Shown piece by piece: positions 1-7,314 of a stretch of DNA of 53,319 bases. Source of the stretch: JANMEX01 sp043776635 (lineage in GTDB: Bacteria; Pseudomonadota; Alphaproteobacteria; Rhizobiales; Rhizobiaceae); the NCBI GenBank assembly GCA_043776635.1, contig JAYVRA010000086.1, forward strand, positions 1-53,319, given 5' to 3'. The notes under the pieces were generated by a model that saw nothing but the letters and a program-made list of their open reading frames with translations, did not search any database and was not told the DNA's origin. The translations under genes and the position numbers were made by a program. Numbering within the stretch: the first letter of the stretch is position 1; every line of letters begins with the position of its first letter.

Positions 1-779
1 GCAGCGGCGGATGAGGCCACGAAGCCATCAATAATCACCGGCACTTTTTGCATACGGGCAGCCAGAATTGCGCCTGCCATCGCTGCGATTTCGCGCCCGC
101 CAAGGCGGCGCAGCACTTCCAGCGGATCCTTCAAATGCGCACCATGCAGTGCCACCGCGCGGCGCACGGCACCTGCCTTGCGCTTAATGCCTTCGTCATC
201 CGCGCCCGTGCCCGCGCCAACCCAATCTTCCGCCGTTCCACCGTAAAGCGCATGGAAAATTGCCGCCGCAATGGTGGTATTGCCAATGCCCATTTCGCCG
301 ATGCACAGCAAATCCGTGCCGCCAGCGATAGCCTCCATGCCAAACGCCATGGTTGCCGCACAGGCTTTTTCGTCCAGTGCAGCCTCTTGCGTGATGTCGC
401 CGGTCGGATGATCCAACGCCAAATCAAACACTTTCAGGCCCAAATCATGGGCGATGCAAATCTGGTTTATTGCCGCGCCACCAGCGGCGAAATTCGCCAC
501 CATTTGCACGGTTACTTCCGCTGGAAACGGCGAAACACCTTGGCTTGTCACGCCATGATTGCCCGCAAAAACCGCCACCAGTGGCCGCGTCACTTGCGGC
601 TTGTGCTTGCCAGTCCATGCCGCCAGCCATTCGACGATGCCTTCGAGCTTACCCAAAGCGCCCGGTGGCTTGGTCAAGAACCGGTCGCGGTTGCGCACGG
701 TTTGCACAGCTTCCTCATCCGGACCGGGCAAATCCTTAAGCAAGGCTCGAAAGTCATCAAAGGGCAAGCCGCTGGTCAT
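1..779 (-). CDS. cobT: Nicotinate-nucleotide-dimethylbenzimidazole phosphoribosyltransferase, C-terminus cut by window edge
   Basis: This enzyme transfers phosphoribose from nicotinate mononucleotide to 5,6-dimethylbenzimidazole, giving alpha-ribazole phosphate for the lower loop of cobalamin. Reading the minus strand from an ATG at 779 gives about 259 residues beginning MTSGLPFDDF and running off the window near VPVIIDGFVASSAA. Family-typical stretches are visible, including VAVFAGNHGV, MVANFAAGGAAI, LLCIGEMGIGNTT and GREIAAMAGAI. The family is usually about 340 residues, so roughly the last 80 residues, including the catalytic glutamate region, lie outside. The gene diverges from cobS, separated by about 115 bases, which fits a cobalamin nucleotide-loop locus. 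Plus-strand open frames across this stretch are shadows. The product is confident; the exact start is fairly safe. Confidence 0.93.
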   Translation of the reverse strand, partial: MTSGLPFDDFRALLKDLPGPDEEAVQTVRNRDRFLTKPPGALGKLEGIVEWLAAWTGKHKPQVTRPLVAVFAGNHGVTSQGVSPFPAEVTVQMVANFAAGGAAINQICIAHDLGLKVFDLALDHPTGDITQEAALDEKACAATMAFGMEAIAGGTDLLCIGEMGIGNTTIAAAIFHALYGGTAEDWVGAGTGADDEGIKRKAGAVRRAVALHGAHLKDPLEVLRRLGGREIAAMAGAILAARMQKVPVIIDGFVASSAA

Positions 780-894
780 ATCCGGTATTCCATTTTCGTG
801 GCAATTGAGTTTGGATTTCCCTATAAGCATTTAGCACCGGATGGCAAACCCCGGGGGGCGACGCATCAAGGCGTTATTTGTGAAGTGAGACGAT

Positions 895-1680
895 ATGGAC
901 AGCGGACTGGATACTTTGTGGCGCGATACGATGCGTAGCCTTGGCTTTTTGACCCGCCTGCCCGTGCCATCGCGCTATTTTGAAGGCGACGAAGGCGCGC
1001 TGGGAACCACCAGCCGCGCATTCCCGCTGGCAGCAATATTCGCCACTGTGCCCGCGCTGGCAGTGTTGATTACCGGCACTATATTTGATCTTCCGCAGCT
1101 CTTGTCCGCCGCGCTGGCAATTACGACACTCACCATCACCTGCGGCGGCTTGCACGAGGACGGGTTGGCGGATGTGGCCGACGGCTTTTTCGGCGGAAAC
1201 ACCAGCGAACGCCGCCTCGAAATCATGAAGGATAGCCGAATAGGAGCCTATGGCGCTCTGGCGCTCGTAATGTCATTTGCACTGAAAACAATTGCACTGG
1301 CCGCGATTCTGCAGAGTGGCTTGCCGTGCGCATTGGCAAGCCTTATCGCTGCAACGGTGGCCGGAAAAGCCGCGCTCATCTGGCACTGGTCAGAACTGGA
1401 ATCGGCCCGCCCCGGCGGCACCTCCGATAAAGTTGGCGCACCGTCTGAAGACGCCGCAACTTTCGCGCTTGGCTCTGGCGCTGCCATCGCGGTCGTGCTC
1501 GCCTTAACATCGCGCGGCACGTTGCCAACAGTCTTGGCAATTGGCCTCAGCATTGTCGCCACCCATTTATTCCGCCAACTCTGCGCTACAAAAGTCGGCG
1601 GCCAAACCGGCGATACGCTGGGTGCAGCAGCCATAATTGCGGAAATGTTGTTTTTCATTGGCCTTGCAAGCGCGCTTTAG
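895..1680 (+). CDS. cobS: Adenosylcobinamide-GDP ribazoletransferase (cobalamin synthase)
   Basis: A membrane enzyme joining adenosylcobinamide-GDP with alpha-ribazole or its phosphate in the last part of cobalamin synthesis. The 261-residue protein has the family signature HEDGLADVADGFFGG at about residues 87-101, a likely Mg-binding acidic motif. It is followed by ERRLEIMKDSRIGAYG, which is also typical. Several hydrophobic helices occur at about 42-62, 68-84, 118-140, 195-215 and 240-260. The length matches the family (about 250). It diverges from cobT, whose product makes its substrate. The ATG at 895 has a weak purine-rich stretch upstream (GAAGTGAGACG). I saw no cobalamin riboswitch in the short gap. 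Confidence 0.94.
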   Translation: MDSGLDTLWRDTMRSLGFLTRLPVPSRYFEGDEGALGTTSRAFPLAAIFATVPALAVLITGTIFDLPQLLSAALAITTLTITCGGLHEDGLADVADGFFGGNTSERRLEIMKDSRIGAYGALALVMSFALKTIALAAILQSGLPCALASLIAATVAGKAALIWHWSELESARPGGTSDKVGAPSEDAATFALGSGAAIAVVLALTSRGTLPTVLAIGLSIVATHLFRQLCATKVGGQTGDTLGAAAIIAEMLFFIGLASAL

Positions 1681-1698
1681 GATTTATCTTTAACCATT

Positions 1699-1923
1699 AT
1701 GACAATTGAATCACCCTGCATTCTGATTTGCTCGATTGATATGAAAACCGGCTATTGTTTCGGCTGCGGGCGCGACCGCGACGAAATTGGCAACTGGCTG
1801 AATATGACCGGCCAAGAACGCAGCAGCCTGATGGTAACTTTGCCAGCAAGGCTCAAAACCATAGAGCGCCGCCCGCGCCGCGAAACCCGCCGCCAACGCA
1901 TGGCGCGAGGCGAAACAGCATGA
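1699..1923 (+). CDS. DUF1289 family small cysteine-rich protein
   Basis: A 74-residue protein with the DUF1289 pattern: an N-terminal SPCILICSID with cysteines at residues 7 and 11, then GYCFGCGRDRDEIGNW with cysteines at 20 and 23. A basic, arginine-rich tail follows. The four cysteines suggest a small metal-binding (probably Zn or Fe) site, but no function is established for the family. The gene follows cobS after 18 bases and its stop codon overlaps the start of the next gene (ATGA), so the two are probably translated together. Family assignment is from the motif; function is unknown. Confidence 0.85.
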   Translation: MTIESPCILICSIDMKTGYCFGCGRDRDEIGNWLNMTGQERSSLMVTLPARLKTIERRPRRETRRQRMARGETA

Positions 1924-2624
1924 GCCGGACGCTGCTGTTTCTGCTGGCTGCGCTGGCTGCCACGCTGGCAATCGTTTATATCAATCGCGAAAGCGGCATG
2001 ACGCTGGGCATGACCAATGACAAATTCGTCAGCGCCGCCAGCACGCTTTTGATTTTGGCAGCTGTCGGCACAAGATTTATCGGCAATGGCCAGCCGCTCT
2101 CGCAAACTCTTCGACATGCCGGTTTTTGGATCATCATCGGCATCGGTCTGATTGGCGCTTATCAATATCGCTTCGCATTCCAAGACTTCACCTCCAAAGT
2201 CTCACTCGGCCTTGTCCCCTCGCGTCCGCACACAGCCACTGGCGAGGACGGTGCCCTTAGCGTCATCATCGGCAAAGCCGCCAACGGCCACTTTGAAGTG
2301 GACGCGCAAGTGAACGGCCAAGCCACGAGCTTCATGATCGATACCGGCGCATCGGGGATCGTGCTATCATCCAACGATGCCTCAAATATCGGCATTAACG
2401 CCAACGATCTTTCGTTCATAGTACCTGTATCCACCGCCAACGGCAGCGCAATGGCAGCGCCGGTAAACCTCGATCAACTCGTCATCGGCGGCATAGTGCG
2501 CAAAAATCTGCGCGCACTTGTAGCACAGCAAGGCAGATTGGACCAAAGCCTGCTCGGCATGGACTATCTCAACACGCTATCGAGCTTCACCGTGAAGCAG
2601 GATGAGATGCTGCTACACGATTAG
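1920..2624 (+). CDS. Membrane-anchored retropepsin-like aspartyl protease (clan AA, TIGR02281 type)
   Basis: Starting at the ATG that overlaps the DUF1289 stop gives 234 residues. Hydrophobic segments at about 3-20, 36-50 and 66-82 would anchor the protein in the inner membrane. A retropepsin-like domain follows, with a single catalytic motif SFMIDTGASGIVLS (Asp about 141), then VNLDQLVIGG and QSLLGMDYLNTLSSF near the C-terminus. One aspartate motif per chain implies a dimer. A longer frame reaches back to 1755 but overlaps DUF1289, and the later ATG fits the family better. The substrate is unknown. This gene, DUF1289 and cobS are closely spaced and may be co-transcribed. Confidence 0.87.
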   Translation: MSRTLLFLLAALAATLAIVYINRESGMTLGMTNDKFVSAASTLLILAAVGTRFIGNGQPLSQTLRHAGFWIIIGIGLIGAYQYRFAFQDFTSKVSLGLVPSRPHTATGEDGALSVIIGKAANGHFEVDAQVNGQATSFMIDTGASGIVLSSNDASNIGINANDLSFIVPVSTANGSAMAAPVNLDQLVIGGIVRKNLRALVAQQGRLDQSLLGMDYLNTLSSFTVKQDEMLLHD

Positions 2625-2667
2625 AGCAGCAATTCTGAAAGTTGACTGGCTATGTGATTATTGTCCG

Positions 2668-2696
2668 TTGACGCGGTGCACAACCAGCACTACATT
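2668..2696 (+). promoter_or_regulatory. Candidate sigma-70-type promoter for mbfA
   Basis: TTGACG at 2668-2673 and TACATT at 2691-2696 are separated by 17 bases, in front of the mbfA start at 2723. Both hexamers are near-consensus (5/6 and 4/6). The -10 hexamer overlaps the left arm of the iron-control palindrome. The call rests on sequence match only. Confidence 0.5.
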
Positions 2697-2710
2697 AGAA
2701 ATATTCTAAT
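2694..2710. promoter_or_regulatory. Iron control element (ICE), probable Irr operator
   Basis: A perfect 7-3-7 inverted repeat, ATTAGAA-ATA-TTCTAAT. It closely resembles the rhizobial ICE described for Irr targets (TTTAGAA-N3-TTCTAAA, as I recall the consensus). It overlaps the -10 of the candidate promoter and ends 12 bases before the mbfA ATG. That position suits repression by Irr when iron is scarce. Regulation of mbfA by Irr is known in Agrobacterium and Bradyrhizobium; here it is inferred from the motif. Confidence 0.75.
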
Positions 2711-2722
2711 AAGGAAACGTTT

Positions 2723-3706
2723 ATGTTATCCCGATTTTTCTCACCCGGCAAACGCAGCTTCGATGATCTTTCGGAACAGGAAGTTTTAGCGCTTGCTATT
2801 TCATCTGAGGAAGACGATGCGCGTATTTATCTAGGTTATGCAGCAGGCTTGCAGGCGGACTATCCTCAGTCTGCAAGAGTTTTTGAAGAGATGGCAGAGG
2901 AAGAGCATGAACATCGCAACCGCCTGATTGCGCTGCATCAAAAACGCTTTGGAGACATCATTCCCCTCATCCGGCGCGACCATGTGCGCGGCTATTTTGA
3001 ACGCAAGCCCGACTGGCTGGTTCGCCCTCTCGGGCTCGAAACGGTGCGCGATGCTGTTGAACAAATGGAACGCCAAGCGCAACGCTTTTATATTGAAGCC
3101 GCGCAAAACACGTCTGATGCCGCCACGCGAAAACTTTTGGGTGATCTCGCTATTGCCGAACAAAATCATGTGTCGCTGGCCAAACGGCTGGGCATAAAAC
3201 ATGTAACGGACAGTGTGAAAGACGAAGAGGGAGCAACGGAGCGCCGCCAGTTTATCTTAACTTATGTGCAGCCCGGTCTGGCCGGACTTATGGATGGATC
3301 GGTCTCGACGCTGGCCCCGATTTTTGCAACAGCCTTTGCCACGCATAATACATGGACGACATTTTTAGTCGGGCTTTCCGCCTCTGTTGGAGCGGGTATT
3401 TCGATGGGTTTTACTGAAGCAGCGCATGATGATGGTAAAATTTCCGGCCGTGGCTCTCCGCTCAAACGTGGATTTTCATCCGGTATCATGACTGCCGTTG
3501 GTGGATTAGGTCACGCCTTACCTTATTTGATTCCGCAATTTTGGACAGCAACCAGCATCGCGGGCATCGTTGTTGTGGTTGAGTTATTTGCGATTACCTG
3601 GATACAAAACCGCTATATGGAAACACCTTGGATGAGGGCAGCGCTGCAAGTTTTGCTTGGCGGTGCACTGGTTTTCGCAGCTGGCGTTTTAATAGGAAAT
3701 GCGTGA
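2723..3706 (+). CDS. mbfA: MbfA-like membrane-bound ferritin/VIT1 iron exporter
   Basis: A 327-residue fusion of a ferritin-like (erythrin) domain and a VIT1/CCC1 transporter domain. Residues about 15-155 form the di-iron four-helix domain, with SSEEDDARIYL, FEEMAEEEHEHR (about 55-65) and AIAEQNHVSL as candidate metal-ligand segments. From about 177 the VIT1 part begins (FILTYVQPGLAGLMDGSVSTL) and has about five hydrophobic helices to the C-terminus. Known MbfA proteins export iron across the inner membrane and protect against iron plus peroxide stress. An AAGGA ribosome site lies at 2711-2715. The Irr-type palindrome just upstream fits this role closely. No other genes appear co-transcribed with it. 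Confidence 0.92.
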   Translation: MLSRFFSPGKRSFDDLSEQEVLALAISSEEDDARIYLGYAAGLQADYPQSARVFEEMAEEEHEHRNRLIALHQKRFGDIIPLIRRDHVRGYFERKPDWLVRPLGLETVRDAVEQMERQAQRFYIEAAQNTSDAATRKLLGDLAIAEQNHVSLAKRLGIKHVTDSVKDEEGATERRQFILTYVQPGLAGLMDGSVSTLAPIFATAFATHNTWTTFLVGLSASVGAGISMGFTEAAHDDGKISGRGSPLKRGFSSGIMTAVGGLGHALPYLIPQFWTATSIAGIVVVVELFAITWIQNRYMETPWMRAALQVLLGGALVFAAGVLIGNA

Positions 3707-3835
3707 ATTTTTAGCATTTGGCGCTTTGTTTTGTGCATCGTAAAAATTTAGGTTTACGTTCACCAAGCATTCAGAATATTTGCGCTATAAAACGTATCAA
3801 TCGGAAGGGACATCCGAATTTTAGGGAACGGGACT

Positions 3836-3967
3836 ATGTTTATTTTCAAAGGCTTCAAAAGGTTTCTGGTTGTAGCAAAAGAATTTGTGGCTCCCTCATA
3901 TCATCCCGAATTACATTATATGCGCGGTCCGGGACCTGCGTGCGCCCGTTGTTCTAAAGCCCGATAA
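3836..3967 (+). CDS. Possible small protein of 43 residues, unknown
   Basis: An ATG at 3836 opens a 43-codon frame that is too short for most gene callers. The product begins MFIFKGFKRFLVVAKEF and ends GPACARCSKAR. It is basic, aromatic at the N-terminus, and has a CxxC pair near the C-terminus. An AGGGAACGGG stretch just upstream can serve as a ribosome site, a TATAAA at 3786-3791 could be a -10, and a hairpin followed by a short T run lies downstream at 3987-4020. Together these suggest a real monocistronic unit between mbfA and cysK. I do not recognise the family. The frame could still be chance; no homology could be checked. Confidence 0.45.
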   Translation: MFIFKGFKRFLVVAKEFVAPSYHPELHYMRGPGPACARCSKAR

Positions 3968-3986
3968 TGTAATTTGTCCCAGTTTT

Positions 3987-4020
3987 GCGAGGGGCAGCGA
4001 TCTCCCGCCTCTCGCTTTTA
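3987..4020 (+). terminator. Probable intrinsic terminator
   Basis: GCGAGGGGC (3987-3995) pairs with GCCTCTCGC (4007-4015), with one G-T wobble and an 11-base loop, followed by TTTTA on the plus strand. The T run exists only in the plus direction, so it more likely ends the small-ORF transcript than cysK. Confidence 0.5.
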
Positions 4021-4032
4021 GCCATGGATGTT

Positions 4033-5001
4033 TCACGCATCCAGACCGTCAAACAGCGCGGTGGACAAATAGCGCTCAGCGAACGACGCCAAAATAATTA
4101 CAATGTTTTTGCCTTTGTTTTCAGGGCGCCTGCCAAGTGCCACCGCTGCGGCAAGGGCCGCTCCCGACGAAATTCCAACTGGCACACCCTCCAGCCTCGC
4201 CACCAGTCGTGCATAGGCAAACGCATCATCATTAGAAACCTGGATCACTTCATCATAAACATGCGTGTCCAAAATCGCAGGTGCAAAGCCGGCGCCAATG
4301 CCTTGGATTTTATGCGGACCGGGCGCACCGCCGGAAAGAACCGGCGAGCCTTCCGGCTCCACCGCCACGATATAAACCTTCGGATTATGCGCTTTCAGCA
4401 CTTGGCCGACGCCGGTGATCGTGCCGCCCGTGCCGATGCCGGACACGAAAATATCGACCTTGCCATTGGTGTCATTCCAGATTTCCAGCGCGGTAGTTTT
4501 GCGGTGGACTTCCGGATTGGCGAGATTTTCAAACTGCTGCGGGATGACGCTGTTTGGCGTTTCAGCCGCCAGTTCATTGGCCTTGGCAATTGCGCCCTTC
4601 ATGCCCTTTGCGCCTTCGGTCAGCACCAGTTCAGCGCCCAAAAGTTTGAGCATTTTGCGGCGCTCGACTGACATGGTTTCCGGCATGGTGAGAATGAGGT
4701 GGTAACCCTTGGCAGCGGCGGCAAAGGCCAGACCAATGCCGGTGTTGCCGGATGTCGGTTCAATCAGCACCGTTTTGCCCGGCGTGATTTTGCCTTGGCT
4801 TTCCAAGCTTTCGATCATGGCAACGCCAATGCGATCCTTAACTGATGAGGTCGGGTTGAAGAATTCGAGCTTGGCTAAAAGATTTGCCTCAACGCCCTTT
4901 TCCTTTGCCAGCTTATCCAAACGTACAATCGGCGTATCGCCAACGGTATCAATAATGGAATCATAAATGCGGCCACGGCCCGGTTTTTTTGCGTCAGTCA
5001 T
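4033..5001 (-). CDS. cysK: Cysteine synthase A (O-acetylserine sulfhydrylase)
   Basis: A PLP enzyme converting O-acetylserine and sulfide to cysteine. The 322-residue protein shows the PLP lysine in PTSSVKDRIG (Lys about 55), the substrate loop EPTSGNTGIG, the phosphate-binding GIGTGGTITG, and PVLSGGAPGPHKIQGIG, which is characteristic of CysK rather than CysM or cystathionine beta-synthase. The length is normal. A purine-rich GGGAGATC just before the ATG at 5001 serves as the ribosome site. It is a single gene with about 130 bases to the upstream exporter. No regulatory motif is obvious. Confidence 0.95.
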   Translation of the reverse strand: MTDAKKPGRGRIYDSIIDTVGDTPIVRLDKLAKEKGVEANLLAKLEFFNPTSSVKDRIGVAMIESLESQGKITPGKTVLIEPTSGNTGIGLAFAAAAKGYHLILTMPETMSVERRKMLKLLGAELVLTEGAKGMKGAIAKANELAAETPNSVIPQQFENLANPEVHRKTTALEIWNDTNGKVDIFVSGIGTGGTITGVGQVLKAHNPKVYIVAVEPEGSPVLSGGAPGPHKIQGIGAGFAPAILDTHVYDEVIQVSNDDAFAYARLVARLEGVPVGISSGAALAAAVALGRRPENKGKNIVIILASFAERYLSTALFDGLDA

Positions 5002-5131
5002 AATGATCTCCCGAATTATTATCGGATGAGATTACACCGGCGCAAAGAAAATAGAAGGCGGATTCGCCAATAACATCACGATTGGTTGGAATTTCATCCC
5101 TACTAAGCATAATATTCGGGAATGGATTTGC

Positions 5132-5746
5132 TTAAGCCCGCGCCGCGATAGCAACCGCCGCCGCGCCCAGAAATCCGGCGGCAACACGGCTGATGCGCTT
5201 TAGAGCTTTAGGTGTTTGCAACAGCGCCCGCGTGCGGGTGGCGAGCGCCAGATAGGGTAGCAAAATTGCCATCAAAATAAGCGAGGTTAAGGTCACCAAA
5301 ACCACATAGTCCTTGATGGTCACCGTATTCAGATCGACAATTGCAGGCAGTAGTGCCAGATAAAACACCATGACTTTGGGGTTACCAAGCGTCACCATCA
5401 GGCCGGATAGAAATGATGCTACCGGACCTTCAGCGCGGCGTGCCTCGACCTTTTCAATGCCGACGCCACTGGTCCAAAACTTGAACGCTAGAAAAGCAAG
5501 ATAGGCCGCACCTGCATACTTCAGCAATAAAAAAACAAGGCCGAAACTCTTAGCGATAAACGCCAGTCCCATCACGGCAGCGGTGAGATAAACCAAATCT
5601 CCCAGTGCAATGCCAATTGCCATTGGAAGCGTTGCGCGAAAGCTGGAACCAAGGCCTCTTGCCACCAGAGCGACAACGCCCGGACCGGGTACGGCGACGG
5701 CTAAGGCAAGGGCTGCTGAATAGGTGATGAAGCCGGTTAGTGTCAT
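5132..5746 (-). CDS. LysE/RhtB family amino-acid exporter
   Basis: A 204-residue, mostly hydrophobic protein with about six transmembrane helices. The start is typical of the family: a hydrophobic helix followed by AVPGPGVVALVARGLGSSFR, then AIGIALGDLVYL. The middle has GLMVTLGNPKVMVFYLALLP, the usual RhtB signature. Members export amino acids such as lysine, threonine or homoserine from the cytoplasm, but the substrate cannot be read from sequence. It lies between cysK and dut on the same strand with separate gaps, so co-transcription is uncertain. Confidence 0.9.
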   Translation of the reverse strand: MTLTGFITYSAALALAVAVPGPGVVALVARGLGSSFRATLPMAIGIALGDLVYLTAAVMGLAFIAKSFGLVFLLLKYAGAAYLAFLAFKFWTSGVGIEKVEARRAEGPVASFLSGLMVTLGNPKVMVFYLALLPAIVDLNTVTIKDYVVLVTLTSLILMAILLPYLALATRTRALLQTPKALKRISRVAAGFLGAAAVAIAARA

Positions 5747-5804
5747 TTATGAAATCCCGTTGGGAGTGGAATTTGGCACTGTAACGAGCCGGAGAAAAGA
5801 GCCG

Positions 5805-6248
5805 TTAAATGCCCGTAGAACCAAAGCCGCCAGTGCCGCGTTTGGTTTCAGTCAGCATGGAAATCTCGCGGATATCAACCTGCGTAACCGGCGCGATAAC
5901 CAGTTGGGCGATGCGCATGGCGCGGGTGATGACGAAGGATTCCCGGCCCACATTAACTAAAATAACCCTCACCTCGCCGCGATAATCCCAATCAATGGTC
6001 CCTGGCGAATTAAGACAGGTGATGCCATGCTTCAGCGCCAACCCCGAGCGCGGACGAACTTGGCCTTCAAAGCCTTGCGGGATTTCAATTATGAGACCTG
6101 TTGGTATGGCTGCGCGTTCGCCTGGGGCGAGCGTAACTTGCTCAGACACCGCCGCGCGAAGATCCATACCTGCGGCTCCCTTTGTTTCGTATGAGGGAAG
6201 GTCGAGGTCAGCGGCGTGAGGGAGGCGCAGGATTGAGAGTATGGTCAT
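5805..6248 (-). CDS. dut: Deoxyuridine 5'-triphosphate nucleotidohydrolase (dUTPase)
   Basis: Hydrolyses dUTP to dUMP and pyrophosphate, keeping uracil out of DNA and feeding dTMP synthesis. The 147-residue trimeric-type enzyme has all the conserved motifs in order: AGMDLRA, VRPRSGLALKHGI, NSPGTIDWDYRGEVRVIL, RIAQLVIAPV and the C-terminal RGTGGFGSTG that closes over the active site. The length is typical. In many rhizobia dut follows coaBC; that gene is not here. Upstream of the start is the decayed toxin-antitoxin remnant. Confidence 0.96.
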   Translation of the reverse strand: MTILSILRLPHAADLDLPSYETKGAAGMDLRAAVSEQVTLAPGERAAIPTGLIIEIPQGFEGQVRPRSGLALKHGITCLNSPGTIDWDYRGEVRVILVNVGRESFVITRAMRIAQLVIAPVTQVDIREISMLTETKRGTGGFGSTGI

Positions 6249-6350
6249 CTTAGATTAGCTTCTGGGGTCTGGATCTGTTAATTTTGACGAAATGGCAGGC
6301 AAATGACGAAAATATGCAAGGAAAATTGTTAGGAAACTTCTTATTTGTGG

Positions 6351-6624
6351 TTAATTTCTAATTACAGCATCTGCGAGTTGCTGTGTTGAACAATTGCCAA
6401 CACGTAGCCGAATCGTCTTTGGCGGGCTACAAAAAGAAAGCTCATTTGGTGAAAATCCGCATCTTTTGAAATGATGCAAAAATCATTCTCTCGGGCAAAA
6501 TCCCAAATCTCCCGATATGTTGAAAGCGCTAAACCTAATCCCGCTACATGCCTTGAACCGGTGTGGATATTTCTGGATTCGACAACGGACCTGCGAGATA
6601 AATTTTATCAAAAAGTAGCTTCAC
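6351..6624 (-). pseudogene. Decayed DUF5615 (PIN-like) toxin gene with two frameshifts
   Basis: The former gene begins at a GTG at 6624 with VKLLFDK, the expected opening of DUF5615 proteins. Near the run TTTT at 6603-6606 the frame is lost. Restoring one base gives NLSRRSVVESR, then HTGSRHVAGLGLA, YREIWDFARENDF and CIISKDADFHQ, all typical of the family. A second lost base near 6414-6421 is needed to reach RLRVGNCSTQQLADAVIRN and a stop at 6351-6353. DUF5615 proteins are PIN-fold partners of DUF433 antitoxins. With two frame breaks and a compressed region after SRR, it is almost certainly inactive. The frame reconstruction is by eye. Confidence 0.8.
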
Positions 6625-6837
6625 GCAGCACCAAGGAGACGGCAGCTCGCGCTGCGCGGCAAATGTCAGGATCTCGCTAATGTCGTCAGCATTAAGCTCC
6701 GGAAAATCTGCCACAATCTGCGCCTCGCTCATGCCAGAGGCCAGATATTCCAGCACATCATAGACAGTAATCCGCGTATCCCGAATACAAGGTTTTCCTG
6801 AACGACGGGCGGTATCAATGGTGATGTGTCTTTCAAT
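6621..6837 (-). pseudogene. Decayed DUF433 antitoxin gene
   Basis: The minus strand reads ERHITIDTARRSGKPCIRDT, RITVYDVLEYLASGMSEAQI and VADFPELNADDISEILTFAA, the full DUF433 pattern (VapB-like winged helix). The usual ATG before ERHITID is ATT here (6835-6837), and no ribosome site is visible. After FAAQREL one extra base near 6641-6650 shifts the frame. In the other frame it would end RLLGAA with a TGA at 6621-6623, overlapping the GTG of the toxin gene (GTGA). This gives the canonical overlapping antitoxin-toxin order, now broken. A truncated product from the ATG at 6756 is possible but lacks the conserved N-terminus. Confidence 0.8.
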
Positions 6838-6969
6838 ATAAATAGTATATTTTCGCTCAAAGCACCCGTTTGGTCAAGCGCGGCATTCGCGTTTCAGCGC
6901 CTTACCAATCGTGATTGGAAACTTCGCCGCCAGCGCCTTAATTATAATCTCATGAATAGGAGTTTACCA

Positions 6970-7308
6970 ATGAGCCACATCACTATCACGCCGCAAGCCG
7001 GCAAGGTAACAGTCACCTACAAAGGTGCGGTTGTTGCGGAAAGCACCAAGGCTTTGTCGCTGAAAGAAGGCTTATACCCCGCCACCATTTATGTGCCGCG
7101 TGCGGATTTGCGGGGCGAGCACTTCCTTGAAACCGATCACAAAACCACGTGCCCGCACAAGGGAACCGCGCGTTATTGGACGTTGACCAGCAAGGATGGT
7201 GCAGCGCCAAATTCAGTTTGGGGCTATGATAGTCCAAAAGCTGACGTTGCAGCTATAGACCGGCACGTCGCGTTTTATGCCAATCAAGTTGAAATCAGGG
7301 TCGAGTAA
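6970..7308 (+). CDS. DUF427 domain protein
   Basis: Starting at the ATG at 6970, preceded by TAGGAG, gives 112 residues. The frame is open back to 6826, but that part has no homologous look. The body fits DUF427: VTVTYKGAVVAESTKALSL, YPATIYVPRADLR, then CPHKGTARYW and a terminal aspartate-rich stretch with AFYANQVEIRVE. The fold is a small beta-tent; biochemical role unknown. A perfect TATAAT at 6943-6948 may be a -10 but has no matching -35 at 17 bases. It is convergent with the transpeptidase gene, with only 6 bases between. Confidence 0.87.
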   Translation: MSHITITPQAGKVTVTYKGAVVAESTKALSLKEGLYPATIYVPRADLRGEHFLETDHKTTCPHKGTARYWTLTSKDGAAPNSVWGYDSPKADVAAIDRHVAFYANQVEIRVE

Positions 7309-7314
7309 CAGCTT

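Noticed and set aside
780..894. Possible cobalamin riboswitch between cobT and cobS
   Set aside because: The gap is about 115 bases and shows no B12-box-like sequence or the needed length.
48..938. A 296-residue plus-strand open frame over cobT
   Set aside because: The minus strand encodes an unmistakable CobT; the plus frame has no family motifs and overlaps the cobS start.
6835..6837. ATT as a rare true start codon for the DUF433 gene
   Set aside because: There is no ribosome site, and the downstream frameshift makes loss of an ATG by decay simpler.
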